Shown here: piece after piece, positions 17,083 to 25,930 of the stretch
Layout of the letters: every line of letters begins with the position of its first letter
Numbering within the stretch: position 1 is the first letter of the stretch
Assembly (NCBI RefSeq): GCF_000328525.1
Contig: NC_019964.1
Coordinates: 1,364,001 to 1,428,000 of the forward strand
Source of the DNA: Halovivax ruber XH-70
Lineage (GTDB): Archaea > Halobacteriota > Halobacteria > Halobacteriales > Natrialbaceae
Length of the DNA stretch: 64,000 nt
Direction of reading: 5' to 3'
The notes under the pieces: generated by a model
What the model saw: only the letters and a program-made list of their open reading frames with translations
Database searches by the model: none
What the model was told of the DNA's origin: nothing
Position numbers and translations under genes: made by a program

Positions 17083-18396
17083 ATGTCACGTTCCACACTG
17101 TTCGCGACGTGGTCGCGGTATCGGTCGATTCCCATCGTGTACCGAATCGGGGCTGCGTTCGTCCTCGGCTCGATCGTCGGTCTCGTAGTCGGCACACCGG
17201 CGACACAACTCCAGCCGCTCGGTGATCTCTTCGTGAGACTCCTGAGTATGATCGTCCTCCCGATCATCGTGTTCACCCTCCTGATGGGGATCAGGGGACT
17301 CACCCCGTCGAAACTCGGTCGGATCGGCGGGCAAGTCGTCGGCCTGTATCTGCTCACGTCAGCCGCCGCCGTGTTCATCGGGCTCGCGCTGGCAAATACG
17401 ATCAGTCCTGGAACGGGACTGGAACTTACATCGGGCGAAGCCGACACCCAGTCACCACCGCCGTTCGAGGAGGTGATCCTGGGTATCGTTCCGGAGAATC
17501 CGATCGGGTCGATGGCCAACGCGGAGATCCTTCCGACGATCTTCTTCGTCATCGTCTTCGGCCTGGCGCTGGCGATGGTCGCAGAAACCACCGACAGCGA
17601 TCGAGTCCGGACGGGGATCGAAACGATCTTCGACGTTGCCGAGGCGGGTGCCGAAGCGATGTTCAAGATCGTCTGGGGTGTCATGGAGTACGGGGTGATC
17701 GGCGTCTTTGCCCTGATGGCTGCGGTCTTCGCGGAGGCTGGCGTGACTGCTGTCACGACCTTCGCCGTCCTCATCGGCACGCTGGCGCTCGCCGTGACGC
17801 TGCACGTGCTGCTCGTTCACCTCGGGGCGATTATTCTGGTTCTGGTTGGGGAGTCGCCCGTCGCCTTCCTCGCCGGTGCGAAGGAGGCACTGATCACGGC
17901 GTTGAGCATCCGATCGAGCAGCGGCACCCTCCCGGTCACGATGTCGAACGCCGACGAGAACTTCCACATCGACGAGAGCGTCTACGGCTTTTCACTGCCG
18001 CTCGGGGCGACGATCAACATGGACGGGACGGCCCTCTATCAGGGCGTCGCAGCGATTTTCGCGGCGAATCTGGCTGGCGTCTCCTTGACTCTCGGCGAAC
18101 AGGTAACCGTCGTCGCCATCGCCGTGTTGGCGAGTATCGGCGCTGCCGGCGTTCCGGGGGCCGGCCTCATCATGCTCACGATGGTGTTGACCCAGCTGGG
18201 ACTTCCACTCGCCGTCGTCGCGTTCGTCGCCGGTGTCGATCCGATCCTCGACAGACTCCGCACGATGACGAACGTTAGTGGTGATCTCGCGGTGACGACC
18301 CTCGTCGCCTCGTGGAACGACGCGATCGACTTCGACAGGGGGTCCTGGATCGGCGACCACGCAGGCCAGTCCGGCCCTGTTCCGAGCGACGATTGA
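17083..18396 (+). CDS. Dicarboxylate/amino acid:cation symporter (DAACS family)
   Basis: A 437-residue secondary transporter of the GltP/DctA family with about eight helices and two re-entrant hairpins. Signatures are IRSSSGTLPVTMSNA (hairpin 1), LPLGATINMDGTALYQG (helix 7 with NMDGT) and GVPGAGLIMLTMVLTQLG (hairpin 2). It couples uptake of glutamate, aspartate or C4-dicarboxylates to Na+ or H+. The family cannot be narrowed to one substrate here. A loop at about 125-140 is rich in Pro and Glu. A TATA-like CCTATAAC lies about 36 bases upstream of the ATG. Confidence 0.93.
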   Translation: MSRSTLFATWSRYRSIPIVYRIGAAFVLGSIVGLVVGTPATQLQPLGDLFVRLLSMIVLPIIVFTLLMGIRGLTPSKLGRIGGQVVGLYLLTSAAAVFIGLALANTISPGTGLELTSGEADTQSPPPFEEVILGIVPENPIGSMANAEILPTIFFVIVFGLALAMVAETTDSDRVRTGIETIFDVAEAGAEAMFKIVWGVMEYGVIGVFALMAAVFAEAGVTAVTTFAVLIGTLALAVTLHVLLVHLGAIILVLVGESPVAFLAGAKEALITALSIRSSSGTLPVTMSNADENFHIDESVYGFSLPLGATINMDGTALYQGVAAIFAANLAGVSLTLGEQVTVVAIAVLASIGAAGVPGAGLIMLTMVLTQLGLPLAVVAFVAGVDPILDRLRTMTNVSGDLAVTTLVASWNDAIDFDRGSWIGDHAGQSGPVPSDD

Positions 18397-18488
18397 CCGG
18401 CTATCCACCATCGTCGAATGGGCAGCTGAGTCGACCTCCGTATCCGGCGGACCCGAAACGAATTCAGTCCTCGGAGCGTACACTGGGT

Positions 18489-18959
18489 GTGACTACGAGC
18501 ACCGGTGGCGGGACCCTTCGGGAGTTCTGGCAGTTCTATCGGCGGTACGTGGAGACACCGATCCACGCCCTCTCGGTCGCAGCACTCGCTATGTTTGGGA
18601 TCCTGGTCTTCGTGGACTCACTGTTCGCGCTTCTGGCCATCGCGTCGTACGTCGTTCCACCGATCGTCCTCTTTTCGATCGGCTGGTCCACGCCGGCCAA
18701 GCGGGACTTCGAACCCGACGAACGCTCCGCAAACCGTGCCCGGCGATCAGATCCGCAGTCGGCCGAACGCGGCACCGCAACGACCCGATCGAACCCACCC
18801 GCTCGCGCCTCGGTCCGCGACGGCGATGCGGATTCGGACAGCGACGACGGAGATTCAGACTCGGATAGTGATGGGAGTGATTCGGATTCTGATAGCGACG
18901 GCACTGACACTGATTCTGACAGCGACGGCACCGATACGGACTCTGATAGCGACTCGTAA
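18489..18959 (+). CDS. Membrane protein with Asp/Ser-repeat tail, function unknown
   Basis: GTG at 18489 opens a 156-residue protein beginning TTSTGGGTLREFWQFYRRYV. Residues about 27-68 form one or two membrane helices with short loops. Then comes a charged linker and a C-terminal tail of about 40 residues made almost only of Asp, Ser, Thr and Gly. The tail contains three copies of a DGxDxDSDS nonapeptide. There is no recognisable enzyme motif. The start is uncertain: no ATG lies between 18489 and the helices, and the in-frame sequence upstream is Arg/Pro-rich. It follows the symporter by 92 bases on the same strand. I do not recognise a family. Confidence 0.6.
   Translation: MTTSTGGGTLREFWQFYRRYVETPIHALSVAALAMFGILVFVDSLFALLAIASYVVPPIVLFSIGWSTPAKRDFEPDERSANRARRSDPQSAERGTATTRSNPPARASVRDGDADSDSDDGDSDSDSDGSDSDSDSDGTDTDSDSDGTDTDSDSDS
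18870..18950 (+). repeat. Three 27-bp in-frame coding repeats
   Basis: Units at 18870-18896, 18897-18923 and 18924-18950 each encode DG(S/T)D(S/T)DSDS. Synonymous differences separate the copies, so the array is not brand new. It encodes the acidic tail of the preceding membrane protein. Confidence 0.75.
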
Positions 18960-19112
18960 GCGATTCCGGTGGCCGGGAGCGCGTCCGAACGGGAGTGAGG
19001 GCGCGCTCCCCGGGGAAAGGCTGGCTTACAACAAGCACGTTGTACCGCGAGCAGACACTGTCTGCGAGCGGGCCGACGACCCCACCGAAGGTGGGGGAGG
19101 AGTGCTTTTCAT

Positions 19113-19161
19113 CAACGTTTTGCCGAGGGCCGGCGAAGCCGGCCCGCAGCGCAAAAGGTTG
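19113..19161. repeat. Long interrupted palindrome after the acyl-CoA dehydrogenase gene
   Basis: CAACGTTTTGC at 19113-19123 pairs with GCAAAAGGTTG at 19151-19161 with one mismatch. Inside, GGGCCGGC-GAA-GCCGGCCC forms a perfect second stem. The element begins four bases past the stop of the dehydrogenase gene. It may act as a transcription terminator or be a member of a dispersed palindromic repeat family. I recall similar gene-end palindromes in other haloarchaeal genomes but cannot verify copy number here. Confidence 0.6.
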
Positions 19162-19165
19162 GTTC

Positions 19166-20320
19166 CTAGAACGCGCCCTTGCCGAGCAGTTCGCGGGCGA
19201 TGACGTTCTTCTGGATTTCGGTGGTTCCCTCGTAGATCTGGGTGATCTTGGCGTCGCGGTAGAAGCGTTCGACGGGGAAGTCGTTGACGTAGCCGGCGCC
19301 GCCGTGGATCTGGACGGCTTCGTTGGCGGCGTCGACGGCGATGCGGGAGGCGTACTCCTTGGCCATGGAGGCCAGCTTGGTGATGTCTTCGCCCTGGTCG
19401 ACCTTCCAGGCGGCCTTGTAGGTGAGGTTCCGGGCGGCCTCGGCCTCGGTGGCCATGTCGGCGATCTTGTGCTGGATGGCCTGGAAGTCCGAGATCGGGC
19501 GGCCGAACTGTTCGCGGTCCTGTGCGTACTCGAGGGAGGCCCGGAGTGCGCCTTTGGCGATCCCGACGCCCTGCGCGGCGACGGCGGTTCGGGTTTCGTC
19601 GAAGAACTGCATCTGCTGCATGAAGGCGGCGTCCTGCGTACCGATCAGGTTCTCCTCGGGGACGCGGACGTCGTCGAAGATGAGCTCGGCGGTGTCGGAG
19701 GCGCGGATGCCCAGCTTGCCGGTGATCTTGTCGGCCTCGAAGCCGTCGCGGTCGGATTCGACGACGATCTGCGAGAAGCCGTTGTAGCGGCCCTCGGCGT
19801 CTGGGTTGGTTTCACAGAGGACGACGAAGAAGTCGCCGATGGAGCCGTTGGTGATCCACATCTTGTTGCCGTTGATCACCCACTCGTCGCCGTCTTTCTC
19901 CGCCTGTGTGGAGACGGAAGAGACGTCCGACCCGGTGTCGGGTTCTGAGATTGCGGCACCGGTGATCGCCTCGCCAGCGGCGACGGGTTCGAGGAATCGT
20001 TCCTTCTGTTCGTCCGTACCGAAGTGCATGATCGACTCGCAGCCGAACGAGGTGGAGATGATAGAGAGCCCGATACCGGCGTCGACGGCGAACAACTCCT
20101 CGACGATCATGGCAACTTCGAGCGAGCCGTAGCCGGCGCCGCCGTACTCGATCGGGATGTGCGGCCCGAGCAGGCCCATGTCGGCGGCCTTGTCGATGAT
20201 CTCGTGGGGGTACTTTTCCTCGACGTCGTACTCCTCGGCGACGGGGGCGATCTCGTTTTCCGCGAAGCGTCGAACCTCTTCGCGAAGTTGTTTCTGCTCG
20301 TCGGTGAGTTCGAAGTCCAT
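19166..20320 (-). CDS. Acyl-CoA dehydrogenase
   Basis: A 384-residue flavoenzyme starting [19 protein letters not shown]. It introduces the trans-2 double bond into acyl-CoA, with an electron-transfer flavoprotein as acceptor. Family blocks are [45 protein letters not shown] and the C-terminal [10 protein letters not shown], whose Glu is the catalytic base of short/medium-chain members. Length is normal. A TATA-like CTTTACG lies about 27 bases upstream (20343-20349). It is divergent from the bifunctional beta-oxidation gene and thus probably co-regulated. Chain-length preference cannot be read. Confidence 0.94.
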   Translation of the reverse strand: MDFELTDEQKQLREEVRRFAENEIAPVAEEYDVEEKYPHEIIDKAADMGLLGPHIPIEYGGAGYGSLEVAMIVEELFAVDAGIGLSIISTSFGCESIMHFGTDEQKERFLEPVAAGEAITGAAISEPDTGSDVSSVSTQAEKDGDEWVINGNKMWITNGSIGDFFVVLCETNPDAEGRYNGFSQIVVESDRDGFEADKITGKLGIRASDTAELIFDDVRVPEENLIGTQDAAFMQQMQFFDETRTAVAAQGVGIAKGALRASLEYAQDREQFGRPISDFQAIQHKIADMATEAEAARNLTYKAAWKVDQGEDITKLASMAKEYASRIAVDAANEAVQIHGGAGYVNDFPVERFYRDAKITQIYEGTTEIQKNVIARELLGKGAF

Positions 20321-20342
20321 ACCTGTGACATGCCTCCACACC

Positions 20343-20349
20343 CGTAAAG
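20343..20349 (-). promoter_or_regulatory. TATA-like box of the acyl-CoA dehydrogenase gene
   Basis: CTTTACG on the minus strand lies 23-29 bases before the ATG at 20320, the leaderless spacing. Confidence 0.45.
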
Positions 20350-20380
20350 AGTTTTGTAACCCGAAGTAAACTGAAGATTG

Positions 20381-20404
20381 GTTTCCTCGGGGAGCGAGGG
20401 AAAC
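20381..20404. promoter_or_regulatory. Inverted repeat between divergent beta-oxidation genes
   Basis: GTTTCCTCG and CGAGGGAAAC are near-perfect inverted arms (one bulged base) around GGGAG. The element lies 32 bases before the start of the bifunctional gene and about 60 before that of the dehydrogenase, a fitting place for a shared operator. Confidence 0.45.
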
Positions 20405-20435
20405 GTTGAAACGGGATCACGTCGCATAGTCGGGC

Positions 20436-22409
20436 ATGGATCTTGAAGAGATCAACACCGTCGCAGTTCTCGGTGCGGGAAACATGGGCCACGGCATCGC
20501 GGAGGTCGCGGCCCTCGCTGGGTACGACGTGTGCCTGCGCGACATCAAAGAGGAGTTCGTCCAGAACGGTTACGAGCAGATCGAGTGGTCGCTGGGCAAG
20601 CTCGCCGAACGGGAGCAGATCTCGGAGGCTGACGCCGACGAGGCGCTCGATCGGATCACACCGCTCGTCGACGTGGGTGAGGCAGTCGGTGATGCGGACG
20701 TCGTCATCGAGGCCGTCCCGGAGAAGATGGACATCAAGAAGGACGTCTACAGCGAGGTCGAGGAACACGCTCCCGACCGGACCATCTTCGCGACGAACAC
20801 ATCGAGCCTCTCGATTACGGAACTGTCCGAGGTGACGGACCGCCCCGAACAGTTCTGTGGGATGCACTTCTTCAACCCGCCCGTGCGCATGCAACTGGTC
20901 GAGGTTATCTCGGGCGCGCACTCGTCAGACGAGACGCTCGATGCGATCGGTGGCCTGGCCGAGGACTTCGGGAAGACGCCCGTCCGCGTCCACAAGGATT
21001 CGCCCGGGTTCATCGTCAACCGCGTGCTCGTTCCCCTGATGAACGAGGCGGCGTGGATGGTCTACGAGGACGAGGCCACCGTCGCGGCGGTCGACTCCAC
21101 GGCGAGCTACGACATGGGACTCCCGATGGGGCTGTTCGAACTCACGGACCAGGTCGGGCTCGACGTCGGCCTCCACGTCCAGGAGTACATGCACGAGACG
21201 CTGGGCGAGGCCTACAAGCCGTGCCCGATGACCGAGGAGAAGGTCGAAGCCGGTGAACTGGGCAAGAAATCCGGCAAGGGCGTTTACGACTACGAGGACG
21301 GCGACGGCGTCGAGATTCCGACCGACGCTGGCGCCGAGTGGATCGAGGACCGCCTGCTGGCCGTGATGGCGGACGAGGTCGCCCAGTTGATCGACGACGA
21401 CGTGGCCGGTCCGGACGCTATCGACCGCGCGATGCAACTCGGTGCAGGCTTCCCCGATGGGCCTGCGAAGCTGGCAGACGACCGCGGTCTCGACGACCTG
21501 TTCGAGGCACTCGAATCGACGTACGAGGAGAGCGGGGCCGCACGTCACGAGCCATCCGACGCGTTCGCCGAGGCTGCCGAGGACGGCCAGTTCTACGCGG
21601 GCGACGACGCGGGCGGGGAGGACATCGTCTCGTTCGACGCGATCGCCGTCGAGGTCGATGGCAAGGTCGGTCACATCCAGATCGACCGGGCCCACCGGAT
21701 GAACACGATCACGACCGACATGATCGAAGAGATCGACGTCGCGATCGATCAGCTCGTCGACGACGACGCAGTTCGTGCCATCTTGCTCACCGGCGACGGC
21801 GATCGAGCGTTCTCGGCCGGGTTCGACGCCTCCACCGCAGCGGCGGGAAGCGGCATCGAAGCGGCCGAACTGTCCCGGCTGGGCCAACGTGTCTTCGGTC
21901 GACTCGAAGCAATTCCGGTTCCGGTGCTCGCGGCTATCGATGGGTACTGTCTCGGCGGTGGGATGGAACTGTCCGCCTGTGCCGACATGCGGATCGCCAG
22001 CGAACGATCCCAGTTCGGTCAGCCCGAACACAACCTCGGACTGCTTCCCGGCTGGGGCGGCACCCAGCGCCTGCCGCGAATCGTCGGGGAAGGTCGCGCC
22101 AAGGAGATCATCTTCACGGCACGCAACGACTACGACCCCGAGACGATGGCCGACTACGACTTCGTCAACGAAGTCGTTCCAACAGCGGAGTTCGAGGACC
22201 GGGCCTGGGAACTGGCCCGTGATCTCGCTGCCGGCCCACCGATCGCGATGAAGTTCACCAAGCGCGCGATGCTCGCCGGTCGCGATGGTGTCGACGCTGG
22301 CCTCGAGGTCGAGTCGAGTTCGTTCGGCCACCTGTTCACCACTGACGACCTGTGGGAAGGCCTGTCTGCGTTCCAGTCGGATCGCGATCCCGAATTCGAG
22401 GGCGAATAA
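20436..22409 (+). CDS. 3-hydroxyacyl-CoA dehydrogenase / enoyl-CoA hydratase fusion
   Basis: A 657-residue bifunctional beta-oxidation enzyme. Residues 1-about 290 are the NAD-binding hydroxyacyl-CoA dehydrogenase: [37 protein letters not shown] and [12 protein letters not shown] second dehydrogenase C-terminal module follows (about 290-385). Residues about 405-657 are a crotonase domain with [25 protein letters not shown] and [19 protein letters not shown]. The order dehydrogenase then hydratase is the haloarchaeal one and the reverse of bacterial FadB. It carries out the second and third steps after the divergent acyl-CoA dehydrogenase. Confidence 0.94.
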   Translation: MDLEEINTVAVLGAGNMGHGIAEVAALAGYDVCLRDIKEEFVQNGYEQIEWSLGKLAEREQISEADADEALDRITPLVDVGEAVGDADVVIEAVPEKMDIKKDVYSEVEEHAPDRTIFATNTSSLSITELSEVTDRPEQFCGMHFFNPPVRMQLVEVISGAHSSDETLDAIGGLAEDFGKTPVRVHKDSPGFIVNRVLVPLMNEAAWMVYEDEATVAAVDSTASYDMGLPMGLFELTDQVGLDVGLHVQEYMHETLGEAYKPCPMTEEKVEAGELGKKSGKGVYDYEDGDGVEIPTDAGAEWIEDRLLAVMADEVAQLIDDDVAGPDAIDRAMQLGAGFPDGPAKLADDRGLDDLFEALESTYEESGAARHEPSDAFAEAAEDGQFYAGDDAGGEDIVSFDAIAVEVDGKVGHIQIDRAHRMNTITTDMIEEIDVAIDQLVDDDAVRAILLTGDGDRAFSAGFDASTAAAGSGIEAAELSRLGQRVFGRLEAIPVPVLAAIDGYCLGGGMELSACADMRIASERSQFGQPEHNLGLLPGWGGTQRLPRIVGEGRAKEIIFTARNDYDPETMADYDFVNEVVPTAEFEDRAWELARDLAAGPPIAMKFTKRAMLAGRDGVDAGLEVESSSFGHLFTTDDLWEGLSAFQSDRDPEFEGE

Positions 22410-22687
22410 CGTCGCGCCTGGCTGATCGCAGCCATCGGATTGCTGGTGCTGTTTCGATTACTATTTGAGTTGGGTTGGTGGACTCTCACCGTGTACCGTT
22501 CCACACCGGTCACGGTTGCGCCTGGACCGGACAATCGGATTACCTGTCTTCTTGTTGGCACCCCCAGGTCGATCTGCGCCAAATTCAATGTCGGAAAGTC
22601 TACAACTGGTCGCGAGATTTATCATGGAGTGATACCATTCGTCCAACGTGGCAGTACCGATGGTGATGGAACGGGAGGGGTCGACGG

Positions 22688-23263
22688 ATGAGTGACGACG
22701 AACCCGACGTTCTCGTCGTCGACGACGAAGCGAGACTCGCGGATCTCTTTGCGGCGTGGATCGGCACGGAGTACACCGTCGAGACCGCCTACGACGGCGA
22801 GGAAGCCCTCTCGAAGATGAGTGACTCGGTCGAGATCGTGTTGCTGGATAGACGGATGCCGGGGCTCTCGGGAGACGAGGTGTTGAGCGAGATTCGCGAT
22901 GCCGGCTACGATTGTCGCGTCGTCATGGTGACCGCCGTCGATCCGGACTTCGACATCATCGAGATGGGATTCGACGACTATCTCGTCAAACCGGTCTCGA
23001 AAGACGAACTGTTCGAGATGATCGACTCCGTCCTCAGCCGCTCTGTGTACGAATCTGACATCCAGGAGTACTACGCGCTGGTCTCGAAGAAAGCGCTGCT
23101 CGAATCCGAGAAGGCCGAGCGCGAACTCGAGACGAACGAGGAGTACCAGGAACTCGTCGGCCGCGTCGACGAGTTGCGCGCAGAGGTCGACGAGAGCGTC
23201 TCGGGAATGCAATCGCACGACGACTTCGTCGGTGCGTTTCAGGATCTGCAGTCCGAAAACTGA
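22688..23263 (+). CDS. HalX-domain response regulator
   Basis: A 191-residue two-component receiver. Acid pocket Asp12-Asp13, phosphoacceptor Asp54 (VLLDRRMPGLSG), Thr82 and Lys101 (LVKPVSK) are all present, so it should be phosphorylated. After the receiver (1-115), the remainder is a helical, Glu-rich HalX domain (about 125-185), a module found in haloarchaeal response regulators. It has no recognised DNA-binding motif. No histidine kinase gene lies in the window. It is monocistronic, 278 bases after the beta-oxidation gene and convergent with menE. Confidence 0.9.
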   Translation: MSDDEPDVLVVDDEARLADLFAAWIGTEYTVETAYDGEEALSKMSDSVEIVLLDRRMPGLSGDEVLSEIRDAGYDCRVVMVTAVDPDFDIIEMGFDDYLVKPVSKDELFEMIDSVLSRSVYESDIQEYYALVSKKALLESEKAERELETNEEYQELVGRVDELRAEVDESVSGMQSHDDFVGAFQDLQSEN

Positions 23264-23360
23264 GTGTTCGCGTTCGGCGGCGTGGTGACGCCCCGTTTTC
23301 CTGCGTACAATCGCTTAGTTTTGTGTTCCAGTTCAGCGTGACGAGCGGCCGTTGAAGTGG

Positions 23361-24890
23361 TCACTCGTCGTCAAGTCTCTTTGCGAGTTGATTCCTGTCG
23401 ACCGTGCCCGAATCCGTCCGTGGCAGCTGTTCGACGACGGCGATGGTCCGTGGTCGCTTGTGAGTGGCCAGTCGGTTCTCACAGAACGTCTCGACAGCCT
23501 GTCGCTCGAAGTCCCCGACTCCTGGTTCGAGAACGAGCGCTGCTGCGACGCGTTCGCCCCACTTCCTGTCTGGGATCCCCACGACGGCCGCATCCGCGAT
23601 GCCCTCGTGTGATCGGAGTACGCGGGCGACTTCCGCCGGATCGACCGTCTCCCCGCCGGTGATGATCCGATCGCTTCGTCGACCAGTGATCCGGAGTCGA
23701 CCGACGTCGTCTCTGTGCCCGAGGTCGCCGGTTCGAAAGCGCCCGTCCGTGAACGATCCGGCCGTCTGATCCGGATCGAGATAGCCCGGTGAGATTGTCG
23801 GACCTGACACGACTACTTCGCCGGATTCGCCGCGTTCGACGGGGTTTCCCTCGTGATCGACGATTCGAACGTCCGTCTCGAACAGCGGGTTACCGACGGA
23901 CTCCGGCGCGCGGCTGGCCTGGCTCGGTGTCGCCGTGGCGATCTGTGAGGCGGCTTCGCTCGCTCCGTAGCTCGGGTAGATGGGAACGTCGGCCTCAAGT
24001 GCGTCGGTCACCAGCTCGGGCGGCGTCGGTGCGCCACCGACGAGGACGAACCTGAGGTGAGCCGGCGGTTCCCACCCCCACTCCAGCAGGGACCGGACCA
24101 TCGTCGGGACGACCGAGAGGCCCGTACACCGGTGAGACTCGATGTGACGGGCGATATCGGCCGGCCCCGTCTGCCGCGTCGTGACGACCGCCGTCCCGTA
24201 CAGCGCCGAGCGGATGATCGGCGCGAACCCGCCCATGTGATGTTGCGGGAGGGGAACGAGCCACCGATCGGATGGATCGACGCCCAGTCGGAGTGCGGAG
24301 GCTATCGCGCTCGCGCGGAGGTTCTCGACGGTCACCCTGACACCCTTGGGAGTCCCGGTCGTCCCGGACGTGAAGACGACGATCTGCGTGTGGTCGGGAG
24401 CGAGTGGCGCCGGGTCGATTCGTCGGTTCCGGTCCGCGTGATCCCGCTCGTCCGCGTTGGTGGATTGGTCGTCGGTCGGCCCGGTGTCGCCGATCGGGTC
24501 GATCGTGACGTGGTCCACGCCGTCCGAACTGGCGAGCGCTTTTGCAACCGATTCGGTCTCTGCGGCTCCGACGAAGCAGTCGATCGACGTCTGGTCAGTT
24601 TTCGTCCTGAGTTCGTCGGCGGACTCGTCCGGCGAGAGGAGCACGCCCGTTGCCCCGAGGCGAGCGAGGGCGAAGATCGTGACGACGATCTGGGGGCCGG
24701 TCGGGAGAATCGTTGCGACGACCGCCCCTGGTTCGAGGTCGAATCTCGTAGCGGTCGCATCGACGGCGTCGTCGAGTTCGCGGTAGGTCCATTGACGACC
24801 GCTGTCGCCGTCGACGAGCGCCGTTCGGTCCGGTGTCGTGGCGGCCCGTTTCGCACAGAGATCCGTCGTCGGCCAGCTCGTCGGTGTCAC
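23361..24890 (-). CDS. menE: o-succinylbenzoate--CoA ligase
   Basis: A 509-residue AMP-forming acyl-CoA synthetase assigned to menaquinone synthesis by its place after menC. Motifs are FTSGTTGTPKGVRVTV (P-loop), YPSYGASEAASQIA and FRTGDLGHRDDVGRLRITGR. The C-terminal A10 motif reads LPRTDSGTVDRNQL: the Lys that normally follows Gly and supports adenylation is Thr here, confirmed from the bases. A large acidic insert of Asp/Thr/Asn lies near 135-150. It overlaps the menC stop by four bases. Confidence 0.88.
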   Translation of the reverse strand: MTPTSWPTTDLCAKRAATTPDRTALVDGDSGRQWTYRELDDAVDATATRFDLEPGAVVATILPTGPQIVVTIFALARLGATGVLLSPDESADELRTKTDQTSIDCFVGAAETESVAKALASSDGVDHVTIDPIGDTGPTDDQSTNADERDHADRNRRIDPAPLAPDHTQIVVFTSGTTGTPKGVRVTVENLRASAIASALRLGVDPSDRWLVPLPQHHMGGFAPIIRSALYGTAVVTTRQTGPADIARHIESHRCTGLSVVPTMVRSLLEWGWEPPAHLRFVLVGGAPTPPELVTDALEADVPIYPSYGASEAASQIATATPSQASRAPESVGNPLFETDVRIVDHEGNPVERGESGEVVVSGPTISPGYLDPDQTAGSFTDGRFRTGDLGHRDDVGRLRITGRRSDRIITGGETVDPAEVARVLRSHEGIADAAVVGIPDRKWGERVAAALVLEPGVGDFERQAVETFCENRLATHKRPRTIAVVEQLPRTDSGTVDRNQLAKRLDDE

Positions 24891-25930
24891 GGTTCGGTCC
24901 AGACGTTTTCGACGCCTAATCCCTTCGTTTGCGGGATGACGGCGGTGCCACCGTCGATGAAGACGGGATCGCGCGCGAGATCGTCCGCCAGCCGGTCGCC
25001 GGTTGCGACGCCCGACGCCAGGACGTTGGGAATCGCCGCCGCGAGGTGCACCGCTGCGGTTCGAGCGACCACGGCATCGATCGTCGTGGTGACGATCGCC
25101 GACCGATTGGATTCGGCTACCCAGGCGGCGACGCGTCGGGCGACGTCGACGCCGCCGAGCGCCATCGGTTTGAGGACGTAGACGTCGGCCGCCTGGGCGG
25201 ATTCGATGGCGTCGACGCCGTGTTCGAGCAGGCCCTCGTCGACGGCGATGGCGACACCGTTGCCCCGTAACTCGGCGAGTCCGGACAGCGCACCCGCCGG
25301 GAGTGGTTGTTCGAGGATCGAGACGCCGAGGTCGTCGAGTTCGTCGAGTGCGCGTTCTGCCTCGTCGAACGTCCAGGCGCCGTTCGCGTCCACGCGCAAG
25401 TCTACGTCGGGACCCACAGCATCCCGGACACGACGAATGCGGTCTATATCCTCGTCGACCTCGTCGCGGCCGACCTTGAGTTTACAGCAACTGAATCCGT
25501 CATCGACCGCGCGTTCGACGGCGTCGACCGTCTCCGAGGGAGAGCCGTCGCCGATCGTCGCGTTGACGGGAATCCTCGGAACGCGTTCGAGTGCGCCGAG
25601 GTCACGATACAGCGGGTTCGCATCACGCGTCGCGGCTAAGTCCCCGAGTGCGAGTGAGATCCCGTGGCGCGCGGCGGCCGTGTCGTCGACGGCGTCGAGC
25701 ACGGCTGACTGGCCGTTCGAAGCGGCGTCGACGGCGTCGTCGAGTGCCGCTCGACATGCGTCGGTCGACTCCGTCCAGCCAGCGAGCGGGGTCGCTTCAC
25801 CGTAGCCGGTGTCTGTCCCATCGGAGATCCGGATGAGAAAGCCGCTGCGCTCTTCGATGTCTCCGTTGGCGGTCCGGAGGGGCCGCGTGAGCCGACAGCT
25901 GAACGCCCGATACTGCACGTCGAGTTTCAC
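24887..25930 (-). CDS. menC: o-succinylbenzoate synthase
   Basis: A 347-residue enolase-superfamily enzyme that dehydrates SHCHC to o-succinylbenzoate. The catalytic lysine pair is in CCKLKVGRDEVDED, metal ligands follow in VDLRVDANGAWTFDEAE and SILEQPLPAG, and the second Lys side is at VLKPMALGGV. GTG at 25930 is chosen: it overlaps the menA stop as GTGA and has GGAGGG 11 bases upstream (25942-25947). Further upstream the frame would run antisense-like through menA. It is translationally coupled to menA and menE. Confidence 0.92.
   Translation of the reverse strand: MKLDVQYRAFSCRLTRPLRTANGDIEERSGFLIRISDGTDTGYGEATPLAGWTESTDACRAALDDAVDAASNGQSAVLDAVDDTAAARHGISLALGDLAATRDANPLYRDLGALERVPRIPVNATIGDGSPSETVDAVERAVDDGFSCCKLKVGRDEVDEDIDRIRRVRDAVGPDVDLRVDANGAWTFDEAERALDELDDLGVSILEQPLPAGALSGLAELRGNGVAIAVDEGLLEHGVDAIESAQAADVYVLKPMALGGVDVARRVAAWVAESNRSAIVTTTIDAVVARTAAVHLAAAIPNVLASGVATGDRLADDLARDPVFIDGGTAVIPQTKGLGVENVWTEP

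Noticed and set aside
20925..22331. Open frame of 468 codons opposite the beta-oxidation fusion gene
   Set aside because: Antisense of a gene with complete motifs on the plus strand; composition and lack of motifs mark it as a shadow.
22620..22634. TATCA-TGATA inverted repeat before the response regulator
   Set aside because: Arms of five bases are too short to claim an operator; no second copy was seen nearby.
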